Source: Climacium dendroides
Taxonomy: Eukaryota > Streptophyta > Bryopsida > Hypnales > Climaciaceae
Assembly: GCA_950106755.1 (NCBI GenBank)
Contig: OX467092.1
Span: 5,022,001-5,086,000, forward strand
DNA length: 64,000 bases
Reading direction: 5' to 3'
The notes beneath the pieces were generated by a model, which ran no database searches, was not told the DNA's origin, and saw nothing but the letters and a program-made list of their open reading frames with translations. How positions within the stretch are numbered: position 1 is the stretch's first letter; each line of letters begins with the position of its first letter. Position numbers and translations under genes: made by a program. This document shows positions 32,601 through 45,289 of this stretch, piece by piece.

Positions 32601-35600
32601 ATGGATACCAACGGAGAGGAAGTTGTAGACAGGCAAGTGCAGGTGAAGTTCATTACGAAGTTGCCGCCTGCGCTTCGCGTTGTCACTTCTGCCTTCGCTA
32701 TTCCTGCCAAGCTTGGCCGATATGGGCTCTCCGAAGTCGTCAACACTCTCCTCGGCTTAGGTATTCCTCAATCCCACTCTTCTCCCAAACTCCTCTTTTC
32801 CTTCTCTTCTCCATTGGCATTGATTGACAATGTTAGTTCAATTGCCCTTTCAGAGAAGCCGCAGCCGTTCGACTTTTTGGTTGACGGGGAGCTTCTGAGG
32901 ACTTCGGTTGAGCAGTTTCTTCTCACGAAAGGAATCTCTGCTGTAAGTTTGGCCACGATTCTGTAGGTTTGCAGGCTTGGTTGGATTCGTCTTGGTGAAA
33001 CTTTGTTTTTTTTGTACAGAGCCTTTGCGTTGATTCGTATTTTTGATCTTCTCACCTGTAGGAAACGACTTTGACGATCGAATATATTCCTGTAGTATTA
33101 CCACCGGAGCCTCAGCAGCCTCGGGCGCATGATGAGTGGGTCAGCGCTGTAAGTGGTGTCAGTTCAAGGTGAGTGATTCAAGGTTTAGGATTTGCACTGC
33201 GTCATTTAAGCATTCGAACATATATGGAGGAGATTTCTACTGAGCTTTTTAGCTCTTCTCTTGAGAAAAGCTAAATCTGTTGAGATCAAGTTTTTAGCAC
33301 TGTAAAAACTTCATAGTGGGAGGTTAAGGTGGACAATTTCAATTTCTTTCCACGATCAGTGGCTGTAGACATTTAGTGAAGTGGTGCTTACAGCACTTGC
33401 TGATCGAGTATACTGGAAGAGAAGAGTTGCTTTTGGAAGTAGGGATCAGTATGATTAGGTACCCAATGTTTTTAGGATCCTCTACCTCAGTTGTTTTGTC
33501 GTTATCTATTTTTCAGTGTTATGAACCTCTCATTTTCTTGTTTTTTTACTCTCGTTCTTGACGTTTCAGGTTTATCGCGACTGGATCATATGATAACCAT
33601 GGCAGGTAACAACCTGTGCACGGCGATATTTGTAGTCTGAGTCCTTACGGCGGGTTCGAGATTCCGATCAATTTGGTTCATTTGCTGGCAATCTATTAAA
33701 ACTTTTGCATTTGCAGGATCTGGAATGCTTCAGGGGAGTGTGTGTTCCTCTTGCAAGGTCACACTGATGTAATAACATCACTTGCCCCTATACCCACTCC
33801 AGGTTCTATTCATTGCCTCTTCATGTGATCTTGTTTGTTCGTACTTCCTTGCTCTCAACAGTTGTTCATCCAGAATAATTTCAATTGTCCGTAGTTTTTT
33901 TATTTCTGCTGATAACTGAGAGTAGTGCTGCCGTATCAGGAGCAAGCGCCAAGCAGTTGCAGCTCATCACAGCCTCGAAAGATCACTCACTGCGCTTCTG
34001 GCAGGTAGGTTTCAGGAATAATGGAGTCGTGTAGATTGATCTACATAGTTTCACATACCAATTCGTAGTTCAACTATATAATTCCAGAGTTATGTCAGGT
34101 CAATGTCGCCTTCGGAAACCTAGTTTTTGATTTCATGGCAAAGACCGTTACAACTCTGGCATAATAATGTCTGGGGATGCTCTATGAATTTGTGACTGTT
34201 CTGGTCATGCGTTCTTGGCGTATTCCCAGGTGTGCCCATCGTTGCTCGAGGTTGATTTCTGTTTGACCTTGGGTTCCATATGGGTTCCACATTGCCTCGT
34301 ATCACGTGCACGAATTAGTTTACTTCCACTTTGATGGAGACTTCGCGTTTCAGGGTTATGTCAGGTCAATGTCGCCTTCGGAAACCTAGTTTTTGATTTT
34401 ATGGCAGAGACCGTTACAACCCTGGCATATTAACGTCTGGTCTTATTCTATGAATATGCGACTGTTCTGGTCATGTATTCTCTGCATATTTCCCGTTGTA
34501 CCTATCGTTGCTCGGGGTTGAGTTTTGTTTGACCTTGGGTTCCATATAGGTTCCACATTGCGAGATTTTAATGACATCATTTGTTTACGAAGTTTGTATT
34601 TAGTTTTTTCCTTGCTGAATGTTTATCGTCCAGGGTTATGTCAGGTCAATGTCGGAATTGAAAACCTAGTTTTTGATTTTATGGCAGCGACCGTTACAAC
34701 CCTGGCACATCAACGTCTGGTCGTACTCTACGAATACGTGGCTGTTCTGGTCATGTAATCTCTGTGTATTTCCAGTTGTACCCATCGTTGCTCGGGGTTG
34801 AGTTCTGTTTGACTTTGGGTTCCATATGGGTTCTATATATCTGTTTTTCATAGAATTTACGATTAGTGCCCTGATTTGGATCCAATTTGCAATTTTAAAT
34901 ACCTATCTTTTGCTGTCCACATGTCAACTCTCGCTGGTCTCAGATCAATAGACCTCTAATCCAATTGCTAGTTACGGCAATTGGTCTTCATGGATCCATG
35001 GAGTACGAGCTGCTGGGTGCTCATTTAACAATGCGATGCTACTGCAGGTTGCTCTGAATGAAGCGACTTCGACAACATCGACATTGAAAGCTCTAAAGCG
35101 ATTAAAAGGCCATGCATCGTCAGTCCAATGTGTTGCAGCTAGTCCTTCCGGGAGTCGGGTAATATTTCACGACGACAATCACTTCTCTTATATTTCACTG
35201 GTTTGTCACATTTTTATTGTGGTTTTCTCAATTCGTCACTAGTTTGAGGACTGAATATTCCTGTCTTGTTGAACTTGGTTTTGGTTGTTAAATGTATTTT
35301 TGGCATTGCTGTGATCAGGTATGTTCAGGTTCATGGGACACATCCATCAAGTTGTGGAATCTAGGAGAAGAACCTGAGGGTGAGGAGGATTTAAGTGGTA
35401 AAAAAAGGCGATTGGAGACTGGTGCTGTCAATTCTTCTGAGAAGCAGGTAATCGGACAACGGTTGAGTCTTTAATTCCCTACATGTTGGAATTTGGAATC
35501 CTATGTGGGTTTTGCTTAGAATTACATCAGTTGGTTGTTTCATTACGTTCGCTGTCTGTTCGCCGCTAGTAATTCTTTTTACAACTCCAGGTCGAAGCAA

Positions 35601-36897
35601 GTGCAACCTTTCATGGACATACTCAAGTTGTTGGAGGCCTTGATTGGGCGGAACGGGATACTATCTATTCTGCTTCATGGGATCACTCGTTAAGAACTTG
35701 GGATGTGGAGACGGCTGTTGCTACACAAACTCTGGTACAGCCTACGCCCGAAATTCAACTGAGAATGTTGTTAATGCATATATTCCTCCATGGAGATTGC
35801 TGCTGTCAATGAGTTTCCGTCATTGAATAAAGATGTAGGTTTCAGAGAGGCTATCTGTTTAGTGAGGTGATATTCTATCTTTAATCCGAAGCTTGCCACG
35901 TCTGCTGATTGGAACAGACTTGCAGCAAAGCATTACATTGTTTGAGTGTAGGAGGTGAAGGCAATGCTTTACTGGCAGCTGGAGGGGCTGATCCTATTTT
36001 TAGGATATGGGATCCTCGGCTACCAGGTATTTGTTAGAAGTTGGATTTGATCATCCTTTAATGTTTGAAAATCTACCCGTGTACTTGCTTTGTTTGGCAG
36101 CGTAACTATTGATCATCTGTATTAGTAGGATCTTAACATGTAGTATTTGGTAATTTGGCTGTGTCATTTTCTTTTGCGTCAGTTGAAATAAACAATTCTC
36201 TGCATGACCAGGATCTGTTGCCCCCGTCTTTCAACTTTCGTCACACACGAGCTGGATATCTGCTTGCAAGTGGTAAGTGTTCCTTTATCCCTTTATCTTC
36301 AAATTATTCTTATTTAAAGAGGAATTGCCCTTAGTATGTCATGCCAGAATTCTTATTGTAGCTGCAGAGTTAAGTTTTGGGTGTAGTCTTTTGCAAGTAT
36401 TATAGTTCTTGCAAGGGAATCAGAGTGGAAATTGGACTTTGTTGCAAGTACTTTCATGATGTTCACTATTTTCATTGTGTATAAGCCTAGCTTATTTTTG
36501 CACACCTGTATCTGGCAGGCATCCCAAGTCAAGTTTCCACATATTGTCAGCATCATATGATGGTACTGTAAAGCTTTGGGACACAAGGGCCACTATTCCT
36601 CTAATTACTTTAAATCAACACAAAGATAAAGTAAGTATCTCAATCAACTGCTTCTTGTTCTTTTGTGTTACTTCAGTGATGAGTTTTTGTGGATGTTGAA
36701 TGATTGCCCAATTTTTCCTAGAATGATGCTGTGATCCTTTTGGATGAACCTTGAATCTCTTCGCATGACTAGTTTCTAACTCTTTCCACTGTCGCATGCA
36801 GGTGTTATGTGCAGATTGGTGGAAGGATGATAGCATTGTCAGTGGGGGTGCAGATTCTCAGCTTCATATTTACTCCAAGCTAAGCCTTTCGTTTTAA
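32601..36897 (+). CDS. WDR12: WDR12/YTM1 ribosome-biogenesis protein, NLE domain plus seven WD40 repeats (13 exons)
   Basis: Exons: 32601-32760, 32854-32942, 33062-33168, 33570-33605, 33717-33802, 33940-34004, 35048-35158, 35319-35447, 35591-35734, 35918-36026, 36212-36272, 36519-36630, 36802-36897. All introns are GT-AG and phases agree; the product is 434 residues, close to the Arabidopsis homologue (about 430). The start is GCCGCCATGG, a good plant context. Residues about 10-85 form the NLE (ubiquitin-like) domain (VKFITKLPPALRV, PFDFLVDGELL, EQFLLTKGI), which in the family binds the Midasin AAA-ATPase. WD motifs follow: RIWN, LRFW, IKLWN, LRTWD, FRIWD, VKLWD, and a final LHIYS blade. A basic KKRR patch lies near residue 247. 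The family acts with PES and BOP1 in the nucleolar PeBoW complex for 60S assembly. The gene looks intact. Confidence 0.95.
34085..34838 (+). repeat. Three ~210-bp tandem blocks inside WDR12 intron 6
   Basis: Blocks at about 34085-34294, 34351-34563 and 34631-34838 share GTTATGTCAGGTCAATGTCG at the start, then AAACCTAGTTTTTGATTT, GACCGTTACAA, TGACTGTTCTGGTCATG-like, CATCGTTGCTCG and TTGGGTTCCATATGGGTTC-like motifs. Spacers between blocks differ. This accounts for most of the 1043-bp intron (34005-35047), the longest of the gene. Confidence 0.9.
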
Positions 36898-38020
36898 TAG
36901 TTTAGCGACGAGACTGTAAGCGCATGCATTGGGCTCATCACAATTCAAATCAATCCCTTTTTTTGCTTAGCACGACTACAACTCTGCTTGCGTGCCTGTT
37001 TGACACAGAATAGTATGGGAATGATGTTAATATCAGAACGGGGGTTCGAAGTTACTCGTTTTTTTCTTCTATGCCTTGTGCCGTTGGAATTGCAGAATGG
37101 TTTGGTATATGCTGACGTTACATTAACGAACTGTCGAAAACAGTTACAATTGGTGTGTTATTATGCTTCACGAGCTCAGCACAAGAGACAGTTTAACGTT
37201 GTCCGGGAATGCGCTGTTGCGTGTGTAGGCCGCGAGGAAACGTGTCCGAGCATGGGCGTAGTCAGTCATGCTTTTTCGTCATAGCCAGGTGTTACTAACG
37301 GTTCCTAGATTTTCGAAGTTAAAATCTTGGAGATAAAATCCGATTCGGGCAACGACTGAGTAAATCTGAGTTTTTGATTTTGAAGTGCTTTTTTAGGGTT
37401 TGAACAAATCCATGTCCGTCCTCAGTTGGATGCATAGGATCCGAGTTGGGAGCTGTTAGAGTTACTGAAAAACTACCCGACTGCTTGCATACTGCTACCC
37501 CTCTTAATAGAACTTTTGAGTCGACCACCAAATTAGGAAAGAAATTGTTATTTTGCAAAAACATTTATTGGAAATGGACATTTTATGAAGAAGGAACAAG
37601 ATGCCGGTGTTTACTGAAATTCAAAAATGGCATGATTAAATTATGTTGCTTCCAAACATTCAAACAACATAAAAATTTTACCACAACAACTCAACTGCAA
37701 GGGGAACCATTTCCATTTAAGGAAGGAGACAGAAGGCTCAAAGTTGCAGCCATCAAATGCAGTTTGGTAAACTCAACTTCAACCTCTAAACTCAATTTGA
37801 ACCTCTGGTAAACTCAACTTGAACCTTTGAACTTTGATTGGCAGTACAGGCTGAATTGATTTGAAAGTTTTCCCCACACATCTGAGAAGAGAGTGCAAAT
37901 TTTCCAACAAGTTTTATTGAATTGATTTGAAAGTTTTCCCCACACATCTGAAAAGAGATGCAGAAGTTGCAGCACATTGAATTGAACTTGAAACTATGAT
38001 GTGTGGATACTTTTGATCCC
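36898..38020 (+). other. WDR12 downstream region
   Basis: The first few hundred bases keep the composition of the gene and likely include the 3' UTR; no clear AATAAA was fixed. At 37855-37965 a short direct repeat (TTGAATTGATTTGAAAGTTT and TCCCCACACATCTGA) occurs twice. No further gene was seen. Confidence 0.4.
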
Positions 38021-39650
38021 CCTGAGATGTTTAGGGGTTAAGTCGAAAATGTATTTTGTTAAGTTTAGCACCTCCACACCCCAAAAAATTGAAATACTAA
38101 TTAAAATTTTTTTTCCAGAGATTGTGTTTTTTGAAAACTATGATTCATTCCAATTGGACTACATATGTGGAAGTTATGGAGCTTTTAGTTTTGTGTGCAA
38201 TTTGATTGGATCTTCATGATAAAATGATGTATGTGATTTGTTTTTCAACTCATTTTTTTACAATTTTCAAAAAACTAGAAGGTTTAGAAGGCACAATTAT
38301 CTTCTAGAACAATCTCACTATTGGCATAAGTATGTTTGACTCCATTAACAAATAGTTTTTACAATATATATCAAAATAATTTTTACAATTGAAATGATGT
38401 TTTGTTTTTTTATATATATTTTTTATTCTCAACTCAACTATTTAATATAAAAAATAGAAATTTAGAATGTGTAGTGCTAAATTCTTAAAGTTACGAAGAT
38501 TCAAGATTTTTTTAAACCTAATTATACAAGGTTCAAAATAACTTGTCCTCTTCACTTGAACCTCCATAAATTCTAAAAGAGTCTCCTTAGGGGATCCTTG
38601 AAGGTTCAGGTCTGTATCTATCATAATATTTGTGGTTGAATATGCAAAAGAATTAAAGATGTTTAAATTTTTTGTTGTTTGTATTCATAATGACAATTTT
38701 AAATGTTTTTGGATAGAAAAATAGCCTTGGGACTTTTAGGGGTTAAATGCAAATAACTTTCCATCTACATGTTGCAGGAAAAGATTCTATGTTTAATTTT
38801 TTTTAAATTGAAGATTTGCACTTTGCAATAGAATGACAGTTTTGAATGTTTTGATGAAAAAACAACAATGAGACTTCCAGTATTAACATTGTAAAGATGT
38901 TGTAGACCTAAGCGGTCTGATGAATGTAAGATAGAAGTACATATATATTCATCCTTGAAGTTTTGTGTGAAAAGGAAAAGTGTTGTATTGTGAATGCTTA
39001 TGTTTATTTTATAAATAGATGATTTATACTATACCAAAAAGGATGATTTTCACATTGACTAGTCCATCTTTATAGGGTTAAGAATTTTTCTTTTAAGATT
39101 ATTCCAATGTTGTGACTTACACAAAAAACATTCATGTGTAAAAAATAAAACCTCAGTTAAGGTGTAGTAACATTTCTACTATTGCTTTAGAAGGTACAAA
39201 TGTACAATCCAATAATGTTCTAGCAATATTTTTTTAAGGGTGAAATAAGTATATACATAATTGACTCTAATACTAATTAAACATACTTACCATTATGAAA
39301 TACAAATTATTTTTATGGGATCTAATTGGCAAGTGAAAGAGAATTTGAATGTATATTAATTAGACACCTTAAAAATAAACTATGAAATTTCAAAGTATTT
39401 TGTGGTGATGTTCCAAAATCAGTACTATATTAGTCTTTCATAAGCTCTATTGCACTATATACATCTTGTGTCATCAATATCAAAAAAAATTAGTGTCTTT
39501 TTTTACTCTGAATGTCAATGCTCCATTTCAGGCAATGCTCGTTGTGGGTACATAATCATGCATTATCAGTTTTTCCAAGACAATGGGATTTTCCAATTGT
39601 ATGTATTTGTTACATGTAATGCTACTGAAGGTACAAATTAAACCAATGAT
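38021..39650. other. AT-rich intergenic DNA with repeat fragments
   Basis: No coding region. The part at about 38925-39070 resembles 56390-56560 in the same orientation (shared GATAGAAGT, ATTCATCCT.G, AAAGG.ATGATTT). Confidence 0.45.
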
Positions 39651-39654
39651 GTTT

Positions 39655-39800
39655 TGATCTAAGGTAGTATGCTCTAAAAGCAACCATTTAAAGATTAGTC
39701 TGCCTTTTTTCATATGTTTCTGTGGACAGAAATATTTTTACATCATTTTTTAGAGAAAGAAAAATCAATGTGGAACTTAACACACAAGTGGTAGTTCCAA
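39655..39800 (+). repeat. Dispersed repeat, paired with 7650-7795
   Basis: Colinear with the earlier copy, sharing AAGGTAGTATG, CCATTTAA and CAGAAATATTTTT. Class unknown. Confidence 0.6.
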
Positions 39801-40904
39801 CATCAACCCTAGTCTTTCATGTTTAAAAAGCATAAATTTAAGACAAGAATATGTATGGGGATTGCAAAATGTTACTGTTAAAGACTAATAAGATGCTTTG
39901 GGGTGTAGCACATTGCTATATAGTAAGAGCATCACCACTTTGACATGCCTTCATTGGCAATGCCACATGGGCTTTGGCAAGCTCACAACAATAACTTTGC
40001 AATGCAAACAAGGTCTACTCCTATTAAGGTAACTTAGCCTAGGATAGGCCAACTTTGGAGCAATCTGATGTAGGCCCAAAAATTCTTTAGTTGTACATGT
40101 GTCTTGTGAAATGTACTTCACAAGATTTTTTTGGCCTAAATTAAGTTGGTCCAAAGTTGGCCTATCATAGGCTGAGCTATCTTATGACTCAAAGAAGAAG
40201 CTCAATTGAATTGTTGTTAGTCATTGAATTTCACCAAGATTATGTATGCTTCTCTCTTAATTCTCATACTCAACCTCTCCGATTGGAAATGGTAACAACC
40301 AAAATAAAACAAAGATCATGATTCTCCACTTTGTAGGCTCAATAAAGAACTGGTCGGACTCAAAAAATAGGAAAAAAAATTTGGTAAGTCTACAAGGTGT
40401 TGTCATGCTTGTGTAAGAGTGGGGTTTCATGAGAACATGCCCTACTTCTCTATAGTCCTCGGCCACTTGCCCATGCACTAGTTGCAACACCCTAATAAGA
40501 TAGATATATCCATTACAAAATCTCCTTTACCTAAGGGTCAGCTTACATGTGAGCTCAGTGGATAAGCTTTGTACTAATTCAAGCAACAAGACAAAATAAG
40601 CTTTACCAATTATGTTTGGCGGGTAAGCATGAAAGGAGGAGCTTTATCAATCTTGAGATAAATCTAATACATGTCGGTTTCTTATTGTATCCTTCTCCAA
40701 CCACTAGATATATCCACATAAAAGTGAAATAGCTATTTTCCCCAGTATCAGTCGCTATGAAATTTCCGTGATGATTGATACATATAAGGAGGCCCTAATT
40801 GACTTCCTATCTACAACAACCAAACATTTTAATCGACAAAATCTCAAGCGCGTGAAGAGAAGTGACGCAATCCAATAACAATAGCGTTCATACTAGGTAA
40901 GCTT

Positions 40905-41570
40905 ACCTTAACCCTTAAACGATGGGCCGGTCACTATGGAAATCATCTATTTGGGTTACCATGTGAATTGTTGGCTTAAAAAAATGAAAAAGAACTCATT
41001 GGGAGGCAAGCTACTATAGAAGACGTTCCCTTTTCCCACAAAATTTGGAGGATGAATAGTTGCACTTTTGTCCTGCATGGAGAGATTATTTGTCATTCAT
41101 CGAACACAAAATGTCCGCCTCGATGTTTAAAGGATAACCCAATAAAGACATTACAGATGACAATGGTCTGATGGATGACTTCATTGTTGACTGTAGAAAA
41201 AGTGAATGCACCTATTGGTCCAATAATCCACTAGAAGAAACCCGCGTTTAACTTGACGGATTTTTTTGCACATCATGTTACAATTTCATGTTTTTATGTC
41301 AAAAATTACGTCCAATGTAACATCCCTACAGGGTTAATTATATGTTTTTCTATAACTTACTTAAACACCAGGTTGGTGACCGTGGAAATCAGCCCTTTTG
41401 AAACCGTGTGACATCATCTAGTTTAAAAAAATAAAAAATATTCATTGGGAGTCAAACTACTGTAAAAGATTTCCCCTTTCCACCCCTAATTCCGAGGATG
41501 AATAGTTGCATTTCTATCCTTGTCATTCATCGGACAAAAAACATCCACTGCGGCGTTTATGGGTTAAAAC
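40905..41570 (+). repeat. Diverged direct duplication, period about 450 bp
   Basis: 40917-41150 and 41362-41570 share the order CTTAAAC, GGT.ACC.TGGAAATCA, TTTAAAAAAAT, TTCATTGGGAG, CAAGCTACT/CAAACTACT, CC.CTTTCC, GAGGATGAATAGTTGCA and TCATTCATCG. Either a local duplication or two insertions of one repeat side by side. Confidence 0.65.
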
Positions 41571-42074
41571 TCGGGCTGACGACATGGGCCTTGCAATCCA
41601 ATTCTCCTCTCCGAGCTCATCAATTGAGAGTGAAGAAAAACCACCAAAAAACCTCCAAAAACTCAAAAAAAACCTCCAAAAACTCCGAAGATAAGCATAT
41701 TGCAGGCTCCATATTGCTGATGAGTCAGGCTCAATTCTGTGCATAAAGACAAAGACACAACAATGCCTTACCAATGACTCGACAGCCATGTTACCATCAC
41801 TCCCTTCAATGTGGGACGGGAAGTGTGCCTCACCTTTTCAGGCGATGACAAAGTACTGAAAAAACAAACACCAAAAAAAATCATTTTTTATGCAATGTGC
41901 CATACATTGACACCAATCCCTTTTCTTTTTCTTTGGCACCATGGGGTTAGATTGTACCATTTCAAAATAAACATTTACTTTTGCAACATAAAAGAAATAT
42001 TTTTTTGTCTATATTTTTCCATTTCTATTAAAAATGTTGATGAAATCACCAAAGTGCCCCCAAAAGAGTGAAAA

Positions 42075-42289
42075 CACTACAAGAGAAACGCGTCCTAATT
42101 GACAAAAATCAGCCCGTCCTAATCTACAGAAAATTGACAGATTTTTGTCAATTAGGACAAAAAACTGTCCGAAATGACAGAAAATTGTCTTAATTGACAA
42201 AAATCTGTCAATTTTCTGTAGATTAGGAGGGGCTGATTTTTGTCAATTAGGACGAATTTCTGTCATTTTGGACAGGTTTTCTTGTAGTG
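42075..42289. mobile_element. CACTA-like MITE with AAA target duplication
   Basis: It begins CACTACAAGAGAAAC and ends GTTTTCTTGTAGTG, flanked by AAA on both sides. The inside is an array of inverted TTGTCAATTAGGAC / GTCCTAATTGACAA motifs, making nearly the whole element self-complementary. 215 bp, non-coding. Confidence 0.88.
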
Positions 42290-43020
42290 AAATCTTCGCT
42301 CATAACACTCTTGAATGTGAGTTGTGATACATGTTTGTTGTATGATTATTGACCAAGTTTCTACTCTAAACTTGTGAGAGTGTGAAGGGGGATTCGGACT
42401 TTGTGGAATGCAATGTCTTCGATGGGGAAGCATAAACTTCAAGGAATGTATACATTGGAATCTTGGTGTAGTAGTGAAGTTCTCTTAGTGTTTGCCATTA
42501 AGGTTTTGTTTTTTTCAGTTTTTGTGAAGTGCCAAAGTGGCAATATAAAATGTTATGGTAGTCCTCTGAATTTCAGCATTCATCCACGTATTACATTTGT
42601 ACATATCACATGCCTCTAATTCTATTTTCATTTACAATTTGTTGGTTTCATCCAAGAACTTTTTTTAATCTGAAGTTTGTTGGAGAAAAACTTCATGATT
42701 GTTTGCCATTTTTTAGCCAAATTACTTTTTTATGGTGCAATCTAACACTAGAGAGCCAAAATAATAGCCATGTTCACCATCTCCCCAATGTACTGTAAAC
42801 GCAAGGAATTGTAAGTTTAGTGGTATTGCTTGGAATTCAATATCACAGTTTTCACCCCCTTCTTCAATCCTAGCAACAATGACCATGGCTTTGTCATTGT
42901 TTAACATTAAAACCCTAGTTGAAGGTAAGGTAGTGAGCACAACCAACCCATTTGTGTATGAATATATCTGCTAATTTATTCTCTTTCAATTAAACTAGTG
43001 TGCCCTATGCCATTGCCCTG
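42290..43020. other. Intergenic, nothing recognised
   Basis: Only short frames without motifs on either strand. Confidence 0.45.

Positions 43021-43022
<2 letters not shown>

Positions 43023-43070
<48 letters not shown>
43023..43070. repeat. (TA)n microsatellite
   Basis: Uninterrupted TA dinucleotides. A poly-A run of about 24 follows at 43216-43239. Confidence 0.97.
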
Positions 43071-43072
<2 letters not shown>

Positions 43073-43644
43073 CTCATAAAAATTTCAAAATTCCATAACT
43101 TTCACAACATGGGTTCAAATGCCACAAAACAAAGCTTGTGGACCCCTCTTTGTTGAGAGCTTTCCAATGGTACCAGGAACACGACCAAAAGATGGTTCCA
43201 AAGATCTCAATGCAACAAAAAAAAAAAAAAAAAAAAAAACTATCTTAATTTTTGGATTGAGTGACGATACTAGTCAAGTTTTCTTTCAATTTTTTTTTCT
43301 TTCTAAATTTGATATCCTCTAGTTGACCCTTTAGGTTTGTTTTTCTCATTAAAACATGGGGAGGAGGCTCAAGGGGGTGTCGAAGGCCCTAACATCATCC
43401 CATTACAATGGAAACATATCACACGGCCCAAAAGAGTCTGTAGACTACCCCATAACCAACAAAATTTGAATCCATAATGCTCATCTTACTACCTCATGCA
43501 GTCACAATATTTTGTAACAAGGAAGGCCTAAAAAGTCAATTCTTACAATGATTTTCACATTAAAAAGTTGGAAGTTCCTATTGAGGTCACTATTCACTTC
43601 ATTATTATCATGTAAAACATTGATTGTGACCCAAATCTCACATA

Positions 43645-44260
43645 AGGTAGAACTATCCATTACCACACAGATTTTCTATCTAGGTACTTTGGAGAAGCTA
43701 TTTGTCATCTCTCATATTTTTCAGAGATTGAATTGTTTGAGAGAAGTCAATTGCATAAAGAATGAAGACATTCCGACAAGAATTGAATTTTTTTGTGATT
43801 TTTCAAAGCTGAAATGTTAAATTGTAAGTAGACCCTTTTTTTAAGCATGACTAGACTATTGTTGAAGCGTGGGCTGATGTGTCCACTCCCCAAGTGCATT
43901 GCCATCACGGTGAAGAATTAATAAGATTTTGGTAATAGATGGGTCAGTGATGGCTAGGGAGACCTGACCCCTCATTGCCCCGGCTAAGGTTAATTGTGAA
44001 AAAAAGTCCCCTATTTTTGTGCCATGACTTTTTATATTTCTACACTGCTCCTAGCTAACTTGGGGCCGCTGATTGCAAATCTGAATTCAGAGTTTGCAAA
44101 AAAATTCATCTGATTGCAAATAAAAAATTCCACAATGTTTTCCCCATGGATAAAACGGGGCAATGAGGGGGTCAGTTCACCCTGGCCGGTCAGTGATGGG
44201 AATGGGAGAAACCTATAGGTGGCAGAATTGGGTAATTGGTGGTATTGGACAGTTCCACCT
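43645..44260 (+). mobile_element. AGGTAGAACTACCC-family MITE, copy 1 (host of a nested element)
   Basis: It starts AGGTAGAACTATCCATTACC and ends GTCC/AGTTCCACCT, flanked by TA (43643-43644 and 44261-44262). It is colinear with 52091-52457 and inverted to 56907-57448, apart from an extra segment at 43952-44197. Likely a Stowaway/mariner-type non-autonomous element. Confidence 0.8.
43952..44187. mobile_element. Mutator-like MITE nested in 43645-44260, 10-bp target duplication
   Basis: The ends are GGCTAGGGAGACCTGACCCC and, reversed, GGCCAGGGTGAACTGACCCC, both continuing to CATTGCCCC. Flanks are the direct duplication GGTCAGTGAT (43942-43951 and 44188-44197). The sister copy at 52091-52457 has the site once without the insert. 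A target duplication of 9-10 bp points to the Mutator superfamily. Related to 58125-58364. Confidence 0.87.
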
Positions 44261-44893
44261 TACTTTAAAAAAGAACCCACCATGGGGTCATTTTCTAGGC
44301 GACCACTAAAAAAACCCGCAATGGGCTGTTTTACCTTATTTCCTCCATCAATGGAAATTGTCAAAAATAAAAAGTAAAAAGGGTAAAAAAATCTGGACTC
44401 TCAATGGAAACGCTCTCTCAGTAGATAAGTTAGATACTGGCATCCTTCCTACCCACGCCCATACTTTGCAATTGGATCCCAGTTTGAGCTACAGCAAAGT
44501 CACTGACTTCAAATGGCCGGATGTGTGTGTCTGGAGCTCTGAGGAATCTCACTAGTAAGTTAAAGTCCTCACCAATCCCGGGGAAAGGGGGGTGCATGTT
44601 CCCGTTCTCCAACATGGGAATAACTTAAGCAATTTAGTGTGACCAGTGCGAGGCCATGGACCACACAATTCTTCACTTCCGTCCGTCGATTATATTATTA
44701 TCCCTTAATCAAAAGTCCACATGCACATAGTACTCATCCTTGAGTACAAATAGATTTACGAAAATGTGGTAAGACATAAACCATTGGAATGATAATTTGA
44801 ATAGTTAGGGTGGGCTTCCACAAAAAGTTTGATGGGGTAGAAAAAGGACTAGAAGACAAGAACAGTTCCATTGATTTTTGGTGAGTGTAGAAG

Positions 44894-45285
44894 CAGGAGA
44901 ATGAGTTCTATTGATATTTGAGTGCATTCTACATTGTAGAAGAAACATAAAAAGTTTTTTTTTTTTTTTAAGTTTTGGTATCAGTGAATGCACCCAGGAG
45001 AATGAGTTCTATTGATATTTGAGTGCATTCCACATTGTAGAAGAAACATAAAAGTATTCTTTTAAGTTTTGGTATTAGTGAATGTACCCAGGAGAATGAG
45101 CTCTATTGATATTTGAGTGCATTCCACATTGTAGAAGAAACATAAATTAAAGTATTCTTTTAAGTTTTGGTATCAGCGAACATACCCAGGAGAATGAGTT
45201 CTATTGATATTTGAGTGCATTCCACATTGTAGAAGAAACATAAAAAGTATTCTATTAAGTTTTGGTATCAGCAAAAGCACCCACC
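44894..45285 (+). repeat. ~98-bp tandem repeat, four copies
   Basis: Units start at 44894, 44995, 45089 and 45187 with CAGGAGAATGAGTTCTATTG. They continue with TATTTGAGTGCATTC, ACATTGTAGAAGAAACATAA and AAGTTTTGGTAT. Length differences lie mostly in the T tract. Non-coding. Confidence 0.95.
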
Positions 45286-45289
45286 CACG

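Noticed and set aside
34120..34311. Minus-strand peptide in WDR12 intron, similar to one at 34666-34851
   Set aside because: The similarity reflects the tandem DNA blocks in intron 6; no evidence of independent coding.
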